From the NCBI GenBank assembly GCA_964387745.1, contig CAYLXL010000019.1, forward strand, positions 1-35,377: a DNA stretch of 35,377 nucleotides. Direction: 5' to 3'. Origin of the DNA: JAGOUU01 sp964387745. Lineage in GTDB: Bacteria; Pseudomonadota; Gammaproteobacteria; JAGOUU01. The first letter of the stretch is position 1. Every line of letters starts with the position of its first letter. Positions 17,648 through 24,942 of the stretch are shown here, one piece after another. The translations under genes were made by a program, and so were the position numbers. The notes beneath the pieces were generated by a model that saw only the letters and a list, made by a program, of their open reading frames with translations, ran no database searches and was not told where the DNA came from.

Positions 17648-20236
17648 ATGCCAATAGACTGTATACAATTAGAAAACTCCTGTACTGATGACGTAACTGC
17701 ACATACGCCCATGATGCAACAATACTGGCAAATCAAAAAAGAATATACAGATTATTATTTATTTTATCGCATGGGTGACTTCTATGAATTATTTTATGAC
17801 GACGCAATTGCAGTTAGTAAACTTTTAGATATAACATTAACGCAGCGCGGTTCATCAGCAGGAAAGCCTATTCCCATGGCTGGAGTACCCTTTCATGCAG
17901 TAGATAATTATTTATCTAAGTTAATTAAGCATCCTAATAATACAAAAGCTGTTGCTATCTGCGAACAAGTTTCTGATCCTAAATTCGCCAGAAAAAACCA
18001 ACCGTTGCAAAGAGAAGTAGTAAGGATTATTACTCCAGGGACTATAACTGAAGAAGCCTTACTAGAGTCTAGCCTTGAGAATTTACTCATCTGTGTATTT
18101 GCTCAAAAGAAGGGAGACTTTAGTATTGCTAGTCTTGAGCTTAGCACAGGAAGTTTTAATGTTCTTGAAATCAACACAGCTAATAGCGGCGCAAACCCTG
18201 CAGACAAACTTAATTTATTAATCGCTGAAATCCATAAGTTAAACCCCAAAGAAATTCTGATTCAGGAAAATCTCGAAATTCTTAATTCTGAACTCTATGA
18301 CTATATTTATAATAATTTAAAAAATAGTCATCTTGTTGCTGCTCAAAATTTAAATATTTCTATTGTCAAAAGGCCGCCCTGGGAATTCGAGTTTGATCCA
18401 GCAAGATTAAAATTATGCCAACAATTTAAGTCACAAGATTTAAGAGCTTTTGAATTAGCAGATAAACCTGATGCTATAGTTGCAGCCGGCTGTCTATTAC
18501 AATATGCAAGCAAAATGCATAAAACTGCTTTAGCACACATTAATAATATTAAATTATTAACACAGCAAAACAGTATCATTCTAGATCCCGTAACTAGGAG
18601 AAATCTAGAGTTAACTATCAGTCAACATGGCGATCCAAAAAACAGCCTATTTTATATTATTAATCGCTGCCAGACACCCATGGGCGTTAGATTACTACAA
18701 AATTACTTACATAATCCTTCTTGCGATCAACAATTACTTACTGCTCGTTATGATGCCATAGACTTTTTTATACTTCATAATCAGCAACACAGTATTTCAT
18801 TATCATTAATAGAAACCCTGCAAGAAACATTACAATCTATTAGTGATCTACCGAGGATTTTGACCAGAATTAGCTTATACTCAGCCAACCCGCGTGATCT
18901 TATTAATATAAAAAACTCCATATCGTTATTCCCGGGTTTAAAAACACTATTAAGCACTCATTTAGAAAAAAATAATTGCCGTTTAATTTCCCAAATAAAT
19001 AATAATATTAAATTATTTACACAAGAGCTCGAGCGATTAAATACAGCGCTAAAAGACAACCCTAGCTTACTGATTCGTGAAGGCAATATTATTGCTGATG
19101 GCTATGACCCAGAGCTTGATGACTTAAGAAATATTTTTAATAACACAGAAAGCTTATTAAAAGATATAGAGCTACAAGAACAAGCAAAGACTAAGATTAG
19201 CAATCTTAAAGTTGGCTTTAATAATGTTCATGGTTTTTATATTGAAATTTCAAAAGCACAAAGTTTCAATGCCAATAACTCTCTTCCAGCCTATTATCAA
19301 CGACGTCAAACCTTAAAAAATGCTGAACGTTATATTACCCCTGAACTAAAATCCTTCGAAGAAAAATATTTGATCAGCCGTGATGCTGCCTTGGAACGCG
19401 AAAAACTGCTATATGGGCAGTTATTACAATTCTTAAATAACCAAATACCATCATTACAAGTTACCGCTAATGCAATCGCTGAATTAGATGTCTTAGCCAA
19501 TTTTGCTGAACGCGCTATTTCATTACGCTTAAGCAGACCTCGTCTATCTGTAGACGCTCAAATTAATTATACAAATGGCCGTCATTTAGTTGTGGAAGAA
19601 AAACTTCAGAGCACACCTTTTATTGCTAATGATTTAAAGCTTAACGAACAAGTTAAAGCCTTGTTAATAACTGGGCCAAATATGGGCGGTAAATCCACTT
19701 ATATGCGGCAAACTGCACTCATAGTTATATTAGCCCATATAGGTTGCTTCGTACCTGCCACTAACTGCACTATTGGTCCTATCGACCGCATCTTTACCCG
19801 TATCGGTGCTAGCGATGATCTTGCCGGCGGCCGCTCAACCTTTATGGTTGAAATGTCAGAAACAGCTAATTTATTGCGTTATGCGACAAATCATAGCCTA
19901 GTCTTATTAGATGAAATCGGACGAGGTACCAGCACTTACGATGGCTTAGCACTTGCATCTGCCTGCTTTGATTATTTATGCAATGATTTACATAGTTTCA
20001 CATTATTTGCCACGCATTTTTTTGAAGTAACCAAACTCGCAGATAGTATATCAACGGCCGAAAATGTACATTTAAATGCACTGCAGCAAAATAATAAATT
20101 GGTCTTTCATTATAAAGTTGAAGCCGGCCCTACCAATAAAAGCTATGGTTTATCTGTTGCTAGGCTCGCCGGGGTCCCCGATGTTGTTATTAAACGAGCA
20201 GAACAAATACTGAATAACCTAAATAACCTAACCTAA
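17648..20236 (+). CDS. mutS: DNA mismatch repair protein MutS
   Basis: Recognises mismatches and small loops, then signals MutL using ATP. 862 residues, full length. N-terminal mismatch domain with the Phe-x-Glu motif in GDFYELFYDDA, the connector and lever/clamp regions, then the ATPase with Walker A GPNMGGKST, SDDLAGGRSTFMVEM, the Walker B segment LVLLDEIGRGTST and FATHFFEV. The last codons contain the short repeat AATAACCT, giving NNLNNLT at the end. Confidence 0.98.
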   Translation: MPIDCIQLENSCTDDVTAHTPMMQQYWQIKKEYTDYYLFYRMGDFYELFYDDAIAVSKLLDITLTQRGSSAGKPIPMAGVPFHAVDNYLSKLIKHPNNTKAVAICEQVSDPKFARKNQPLQREVVRIITPGTITEEALLESSLENLLICVFAQKKGDFSIASLELSTGSFNVLEINTANSGANPADKLNLLIAEIHKLNPKEILIQENLEILNSELYDYIYNNLKNSHLVAAQNLNISIVKRPPWEFEFDPARLKLCQQFKSQDLRAFELADKPDAIVAAGCLLQYASKMHKTALAHINNIKLLTQQNSIILDPVTRRNLELTISQHGDPKNSLFYIINRCQTPMGVRLLQNYLHNPSCDQQLLTARYDAIDFFILHNQQHSISLSLIETLQETLQSISDLPRILTRISLYSANPRDLINIKNSISLFPGLKTLLSTHLEKNNCRLISQINNNIKLFTQELERLNTALKDNPSLLIREGNIIADGYDPELDDLRNIFNNTESLLKDIELQEQAKTKISNLKVGFNNVHGFYIEISKAQSFNANNSLPAYYQRRQTLKNAERYITPELKSFEEKYLISRDAALEREKLLYGQLLQFLNNQIPSLQVTANAIAELDVLANFAERAISLRLSRPRLSVDAQINYTNGRHLVVEEKLQSTPFIANDLKLNEQVKALLITGPNMGGKSTYMRQTALIVILAHIGCFVPATNCTIGPIDRIFTRIGASDDLAGGRSTFMVEMSETANLLRYATNHSLVLLDEIGRGTSTYDGLALASACFDYLCNDLHSFTLFATHFFEVTKLADSISTAENVHLNALQQNNKLVFHYKVEAGPTNKSYGLSVARLAGVPDVVIKRAEQILNNLNNLT

Positions 20237-20308
20237 ATAACCCAGAAGAAAAATCTAAATTGTCGACTATAATTAAGCTAACACATCTCTTATTGACATA
20301 GGTTTCGA

Positions 20309-20854
20309 ATGAGCCAAAATTTGAATATGCAACCAAATCAACCAGATAACACCCCTGACAACCATAAGAAATTAGGCACTGGGATGTTAGCTATAGCCTG
20401 GGGGCTATTGTTATTTATAATTTTTATAATATTTTATATATTTGATCAGGACAAAGTTACTACTGTTACTGGTAGTAATGGCGACGTTGAACTACACATT
20501 CCCTTGTCCAGAGATCATACCTATGAGCTTTATGGGAAAATAAACGGTGTAAGTGCTCATTTCTTAGTAGACACAGGAGCCTCATCAATAGCTATCCCAG
20601 AAAAAGTTGCTATCAAAGCTAAATTGAAAAAAGGCATGCCAATTACCACTGAAACAGCTGGTGGTCATAATACTGCTTATTTAACGACCATAAATAAATT
20701 ATATATAGGCGATAATATTTTATTAAAAAATGTCAAAGCAACTATTAACCCTAGCCTTCCAGGTAATACCGCTTTATTAGGAATGGGAGCTTTGCATCAA
20801 TTAGACTTTCAACAAAGCAATAAGACATTGATTCTTATACAAAGAGCTAAATAA
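20309..20854 (+). CDS. Membrane-anchored retropepsin-like aspartic protease (TIGR02281 type)
   Basis: 181 residues: polar N-terminus, one membrane segment (about 26-45), then a retropepsin fold with catalytic D88 in FLVDTGASSIAIP and the second conserved stretch ALLGMGALHQLDF. Matches the clan AA family of small proteobacterial proteases, active as dimers because each chain has one DTG. The catalytic part should face the periplasm. Substrate unknown. Lies 72 bp after mutS on the same strand. Confidence 0.85.
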   Translation: MSQNLNMQPNQPDNTPDNHKKLGTGMLAIAWGLLLFIIFIIFYIFDQDKVTTVTGSNGDVELHIPLSRDHTYELYGKINGVSAHFLVDTGASSIAIPEKVAIKAKLKKGMPITTETAGGHNTAYLTTINKLYIGDNILLKNVKATINPSLPGNTALLGMGALHQLDFQQSNKTLILIQRAK

Positions 20855-20895
20855 GAAAATAAGATAAGTCGAGAGCCTTGAGGTTATTTAGTTTT

Positions 20896-20913
20896 AATAC
20901 TAACATTAGTATT
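20896..20913. promoter_or_regulatory. 18-bp perfect palindrome before the 20951 gene
   Basis: AATACTAA-CA-TTAGTATT, directly upstream of a TATAAT at 20917-20922 and covering its expected -35 position (the best match there, TTAATA, is weak). A second reading is TTGACT at 20912 with TATATA at 20935 (17-bp spacer), which would leave almost no leader. Either way the palindrome is placed where a repressor could act. Confidence 0.4.
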
Positions 20914-20950
20914 GACTATAATAAAAACTCGCAGTATATAGAGGGCTTAG

Positions 20951-21592
20951 ATGGACACTAATTCTAACCAAAGCAGTAATTGTTCGAATCTAATATTTTT
21001 AGCCGATCATATTGAGCGTCGTAAAGCGCAAGAACTTGAATCGTTATTAACTAACGACCGCAATATTCTAAAGATAATGACTGAAGATATAGAGCAAAGA
21101 ATTCAATTCTTGGGCCTGCAATATGAACAATTAGGATTGCTGTCAACTATAAAAGTCTTAACCGCAGAATTTTTGGCAACCAAGCCTTCACCAGAGCAGT
21201 CAATCGAACCTTTATTAGTCAATCTATTAAAGTTTGATTTATCAATACTGTCTTTTTCTATGCATCATGCGCTAGTAGATTGCTTAGAGAGCCTACATCG
21301 TAAAGAAGTAGCAGTTGCCCTACCCCAAATAGAATGCATTTCTGAAGATTTATTTAACCTGCAAGAAAAGAAATTATTAATCACTGAATTGCAGTTATCC
21401 AAAGTAGAAGAGATAGTCAAGTTACACTACTTGCACTATGAAGATATCATTAAACAAGCCAGTGAAAACCCACACATCGCGTTAGCGCAAGTACAGCAAG
21501 AAATGGATAATCTATCGAATCGCAGGAAATTAATTGAAGCTGCTTTTGCGAAGCAAAAAACTCTGAAAGAAAACGCCTTGAAAAAAGCCTAG
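20951..21592 (+). CDS. Hypothetical protein, helical
   Basis: 213 residues, start ATG with GAGGG five bases upstream. No family is recognised. The sequence is rich in Leu/Glu/Lys/Gln and looks mostly alpha-helical, with no signal peptide or membrane segment, so it is probably cytoplasmic. The last 40 residues are charged (EMDNLSNRRKLIEAAFAKQK) and could form a coiled coil. It ends three bases from the CCA end of tRNA-Met on the other strand. A palindrome and a TATAAT box precede it. Confidence 0.7.
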   Translation: MDTNSNQSSNCSNLIFLADHIERRKAQELESLLTNDRNILKIMTEDIEQRIQFLGLQYEQLGLLSTIKVLTAEFLATKPSPEQSIEPLLVNLLKFDLSILSFSMHHALVDCLESLHRKEVAVALPQIECISEDLFNLQEKKLLITELQLSKVEEIVKLHYLHYEDIIKQASENPHIALAQVQQEMDNLSNRRKLIEAAFAKQKTLKENALKKA

Positions 21593-21595
21593 TGA

Positions 21596-21672
21596 TGGTG
21601 GCTATGGGTGGACTCGAACCACCGACACCAGCATTATGAATGCTGTGCTCTAACCGACTGAGCTACATAGCC
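21596..21672 (-). tRNA. tRNA-Met (CAT), elongator type
   Basis: Acceptor GGCTATG/CATAGCC, discriminator A, encoded CCA. Anticodon loop TTCATAA gives CAT. The body resembles elongator Met tRNA (GTAGCTCAGTCGGTTAGAGC), and the paired first acceptor base excludes initiator type. A lysidine-modified Ile tRNA is a less likely alternative. Confidence 0.95.
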
Positions 21673-21682
21673 ATTGGCACGT

Positions 21683-21711
21683 ATTTTCCCAATATGTGTT
21701 CTTAATGTCAA
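21683..21711 (-). promoter_or_regulatory. Promoter of tRNA-Met
   Basis: On the minus strand a perfect TTGACA (21706-21711), 17-bp spacer, then GAAAAT (21683-21688), with the tRNA 5' end 10 bp further. The -10 box is weak but spacing and distance fit. Confidence 0.5.
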
Positions 21712-21798
21712 GTACTTATTGATTTCATTACTAATGTACCTTAAGATACTGTTTATATATAATCTTATATATGATTGATAGCAGTGCAGGAGTTAAAC

Positions 21799-22332
21799 AT
21801 GGCAAGTACTTACTATTCTTTTTTACAATCACAATTAACACGCTCACTATTAACACAATCTCTATTAATCAGCATGATTGCCAGTGGAGCAGCCTTTGCT
21901 CAGCAAACATCGCTAACACAGGAAGCATCATCAAATATTGGTGATCAGGGGGTTATTTTTGTAGGCCCTGACAATCCAGATGTAAAAATAACAATTAAAG
22001 CTAACCCATCCACAGGCTATCAATGGTTGCTTCATAATTACAATGCAGACTTATTAACACCTGTTAAATCAAGTTACCATGAAGATCCAAAATTACCTAA
22101 AGCGCAAAACTTAGGCGCTAGTGTCAATCAAGTTTGGGAGTTTAAAATAGACGATCAGGCTTTTGCTGTGCCGACTATTACCCAAATAAGCTTTGTGCAT
22201 TTAAGACCTTGGGATGCTAATAATAGCTTGTCTTCGAAAGACAAAGATGATCTAATAGTTAAAATTATTATCGATCCAACATATAAAGCTAAATCAAACT
22301 CTGGAACTACTGAACCAAAACAAACTAATTAA
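21799..22332 (+). CDS. Chagasin-type (I42) cysteine-protease inhibitor, secreted
   Basis: 177 residues from the ATG at 21799, chosen over an in-frame TTG at 21775 because GCAGGAG lies six bases before it. Signal peptide to about residue 33 (ASGAAFA|QQ). The three inhibitory loops of family I42 are visible: NPSTGYQW, the middle loop LGASVNQVWEF, and LRPWD. Such inhibitors block papain-family cysteine proteases in the periplasm or outside the cell. The C-terminal tail is polar (SNSGTTEPKQTN). Probably in an operon with the cytochrome b561 gene 14 bp downstream. Confidence 0.88.
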   Translation: MASTYYSFLQSQLTRSLLTQSLLISMIASGAAFAQQTSLTQEASSNIGDQGVIFVGPDNPDVKITIKANPSTGYQWLLHNYNADLLTPVKSSYHEDPKLPKAQNLGASVNQVWEFKIDDQAFAVPTITQISFVHLRPWDANNSLSSKDKDDLIVKIIIDPTYKAKSNSGTTEPKQTN

Positions 22333-22346
22333 TAATAATTCATATT

Positions 22347-22886
22347 ATGCCCTTAAAGAATACTTCTGCCTCATACGGATTTGTAACGAAAGTATTGCAT
22401 GCGATTATAGCAATTGCATTTATAATACAATTTGGCTTAATTTACGCTAAACACTATTTGCTAGCTGATGATACAAGTAAATTAAGCTTCACTCTCTTAC
22501 ATAAATCTGTAGGCTTTAGTTTAGTATTTGTAGGCTTAGCGTTTTTACTATGGCGTGTCGTTAACACGAAACCTCGTTATCCAGCAAAAATGCCACGCTG
22601 GGAAATCATTCTAGCCACAGCCACTCATCATTTACTCTATCTTGTAATACTTTTGATGCCTGTAACAGGTACAGTAATGTCCATGTCGAGTGGTAAAGGC
22701 ATTAAATGGTTCGGTCACCCTATTCCTAACATGTTGCCCAAAAATGAATATATTGCTAGTTTGTTCTACAACAGCCATGTTTATATCTCTTATCTTGTTC
22801 TAGTATTATTTTCTCTGCACATGGCTGGTGCGTTAAAACATTACTATATTGACAAAAATAATATTCTGCAAAGGATGTGGCGTTAG
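22347..22886 (+). CDS. Cytochrome b561
   Basis: Small di-haem membrane cytochrome, 179 residues, four membrane helices. Candidate haem ligands are H18 (KVLHAIIA), H52 (LLHKSVG), a His in THHLLY and one in LFSLHMAG, as in the CybB family (prokaryotic b561). Such proteins pass electrons from quinol or superoxide in the inner membrane; the partner here is unknown. No strong Shine-Dalgarno; translation may be coupled to the upstream inhibitor gene. Confidence 0.93.
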   Translation: MPLKNTSASYGFVTKVLHAIIAIAFIIQFGLIYAKHYLLADDTSKLSFTLLHKSVGFSLVFVGLAFLLWRVVNTKPRYPAKMPRWEIILATATHHLLYLVILLMPVTGTVMSMSSGKGIKWFGHPIPNMLPKNEYIASLFYNSHVYISYLVLVLFSLHMAGALKHYYIDKNNILQRMWR

Positions 22887-22912
22887 TCAAAATAACCAAA
22901 ATATGGTACCAT

Positions 22913-22948
22913 GCTCTTTTTAAGAATCTTATCTAATTTAAAAAGAGC
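22913..22948 (+). promoter_or_regulatory. Hairpin covering the ribosome site of the nucleoside hydrolase gene
   Basis: Perfect 11-bp arms GCTCTTTTTAA (22913-22923) and TTAAAAAGAGC (22938-22948), 14-base loop. The right arm contains the AAGAG Shine-Dalgarno of the ATG at 22954, so folding would hide it. It could control translation, or be a weak terminator for the cytochrome gene; there is no U-run. Confidence 0.45.
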
Positions 22949-22953
22949 AAAAA

Positions 22954-23916
22954 ATGTCCAATTCTCAGCAAAAACATAAAGTTATAATTGACACCGATCC
23001 TGGTATTGATGATGCGATGGCTATTTTATTAGCTCTTAATCATCCACAGATTGAATTATTAGGACTAACAACCGTTTTTGGTAATTTACACGTTGATGGC
23101 GCTACTACTAATGCTATTGATCTTTTGGAACACTTTGGCTCACCAGAAATTCCTGTAGCCAAAGGCGCAGATAAACCTTTAGAAAAAACTTTAGGTACCT
23201 TTCCAGATTTTGTGCACGGGAAAAATGGTTTTGGTGAAATTACTATACCAAAATCTGAGCTCAATACTCATGATTTATCTGCTGCTGAATTTATTATCGA
23301 GCAGGCCTTAAAACACCCTCAACAAGTAACTATCTGTGCAATAGCACCATTAACTAATTTAGCTTTAGCTTTGAAATTAGAACCTAAAATAGCAAGTTTA
23401 ATTAAAGAAGTAGTTATTATGGGTGGGGCTATACGAGTAAATGGCAATGTATCGCCTGTTGCTGAAGCTAATATTCACAACGACCCACATGCAGCAGATA
23501 TAGTTTTAAATGCAGGCTGGCCAGTTACTTTAGTAGGGTTGGATGTCACCTTAAAAGTTATTCTTGATGAACCATTTATGAATAAAGTTAAAAACACAGG
23601 TGTTAGAGGTAAAGTTCTTTACGACATGTCTCGTTTTTACGACAACTTTTATCGCAGCGCTAGTGGTTACGATGGCTTTGCGTGCCATGATGCAACAGCT
23701 TTAGCTTACATCACCAACCCAGAATATTTTACCTGTGAACGAGGACCAGTACGAGTTGGTACAGATCCAGAAAGTATGTTTGCCGGCATGACAATTTTTG
23801 ACGGACGCAAAAATGGCCCTAGTACCCATCATTGGACTGATAAACCTAAAATTAATGTTTGTCTAGATATAGACAGTGACAGTATCAAAAAACTTTTACA
23901 TGCCTATTGGTATTAA
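22954..23916 (+). CDS. Inosine/uridine-preferring nucleoside hydrolase
   Basis: Cleaves the N-glycosidic bond of ribonucleosides for purine/pyrimidine salvage. 320 residues, normal for the IunH family. The Ca-binding N-terminal motif IDTDPGIDDAMAILLAL is intact, followed by TTVFGNLHVDGATTNA, VIMGGAIRVNGN, ANIHNDPHAADIVL and the late HDATALAY. No signal peptide. Substrate preference cannot be read. Its ribosome site lies in a hairpin (22913-22948). Confidence 0.93.
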   Translation: MSNSQQKHKVIIDTDPGIDDAMAILLALNHPQIELLGLTTVFGNLHVDGATTNAIDLLEHFGSPEIPVAKGADKPLEKTLGTFPDFVHGKNGFGEITIPKSELNTHDLSAAEFIIEQALKHPQQVTICAIAPLTNLALALKLEPKIASLIKEVVIMGGAIRVNGNVSPVAEANIHNDPHAADIVLNAGWPVTLVGLDVTLKVILDEPFMNKVKNTGVRGKVLYDMSRFYDNFYRSASGYDGFACHDATALAYITNPEYFTCERGPVRVGTDPESMFAGMTIFDGRKNGPSTHHWTDKPKINVCLDIDSDSIKKLLHAYWY

Positions 23917-23952
23917 TCATATTAACCACTACTAAAATTTAAGAATAATCAT

Positions 23953-24462
23953 ATGTTAGAAAATCCAAAAGCTATTATCGAAACCAACCACGGCAATATT
24001 GAAATTGAACTTGATATAAACAATACGCCAGTTACTTGTCAGAACTTTATTAACTACGCCAATAGCGGCCATTATGAAAACACTTTATTCCATAGAGTTA
24101 TTAATGGCTTTATGATTCAAGGTGGTGGTTTAAATTTAGATATGTCTGATAAAGACACTATGGAGCCTATTAAAAATGAAGCCGATAAAGGTGGCACTAA
24201 TGATTCAGGTACTATAGCTATGGCTAGAACTAATGATCCACATTCTGCCACTTCACAATTTTTTATAAATGTGAATAATAATAGTTTTTTAAACTTCAAA
24301 TCAAAAGACAGCCAGGGCTGGGGTTACTGTGTATTTGGTAAAGTTACTTCAGGCATGGATGTGGTAAATAAAATTAAAGCTGTCAAAACTACTAGCAAAA
24401 GCTACCATCAAGACGTCCCGATGGAAAATGTTATTATAAATAAAGTTATCGTTAATAAGTAA
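23953..24462 (+). CDS. ppiB: Peptidyl-prolyl cis-trans isomerase, cyclophilin type
   Basis: 169 residues without signal peptide, so the cytosolic PpiB type. Catalytic Arg in LFHRVINGFMIQGGG, then FINVNNNSFLNF and GYCVFGKVTSGMDVVNKI. Catalyses proline isomerisation during protein folding. Lies 36 bp after the nucleoside hydrolase gene. Followed 22 bp later by the palindromic element at 24484-24664. Confidence 0.94.
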   Translation: MLENPKAIIETNHGNIEIELDINNTPVTCQNFINYANSGHYENTLFHRVINGFMIQGGGLNLDMSDKDTMEPIKNEADKGGTNDSGTIAMARTNDPHSATSQFFINVNNNSFLNFKSKDSQGWGYCVFGKVTSGMDVVNKIKAVKTTSKSYHQDVPMENVIINKVIVNK

Positions 24463-24483
24463 CTGCAAATCTACATGCTAGAT

Positions 24484-24664
24484 GGTAAATGTTCAGCTAT
24501 CAGAATTCTTGTCATCCTGAGCGTAGTCGAAGGATCTCAATTAATCTTCAGCTACTGAGATCCCTCGCAAAAGCTCGGGATGACAGGGGCAGAATTCCTA
24601 TACGGTGAACGCGTACCTCGCAACAGCTCGGGATGACAAGAATTCTGATAGCTGAACATTTACC
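24484..24664. mobile_element. MITE-like element with 34-bp perfect terminal inverted repeats
   Basis: Outer arms 24484-24517 and 24631-24664 are perfect reverse complements (start GGTAAATGTTCAGCTATCAG). Inside are GTCATCCTGAGCGTAGTCGA and the repeat CCTCGCAA(A/C)AGCTCGGGATG, present twice, plus a GGATCTCA/TGAGATCC pair. GAT flanks both ends and may be a 3-bp target duplication. No coding frame. It can fold into a long hairpin downstream of ppiB and may also end its transcript. Confidence 0.7.
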
Positions 24665-24942
24665 GATACAATAAAACTTCACGCCATTAATAAAAGTTAT
24701 CATTAAAAATTATTAAAAATTTAATGATAAATAAAGTTGTAGTTCACCTCTAAATAAAATATTTAATTATCTTCTAGTATTCTATGAATCTAATTCTATA
24801 CTTTTTTATATGTAGATTTATACCTCGTGTGTCATTTCAAAACGCGTATAACTAACTACATATCTGTTCGTACATTAATATATATAAATCTCTATATAAC
24901 TATATATTAATATGATCTTATTTTAATAATGGAGTTAATTTA
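24665..24942. other. AT-rich leader region of the M4 protease gene
   Basis: 278 bp with no open frame of note. It should hold the protease promoter, but the many TATA-like runs prevent a confident choice. The ribosome site GGAG is at 24931-24934, eight bases from the ATG. Confidence 0.5.

Noticed and set aside
20210..20241. AATAACCT tandem at the end of mutS as a phase-variable repeat
   Set aside because: Only about three imperfect copies, at the last codons; slippage there would hardly change the protein.
21775..21798. TTG start of the I42 inhibitor gene
   Set aside because: The ATG at 21799 has a good Shine-Dalgarno and gives a normal signal peptide.
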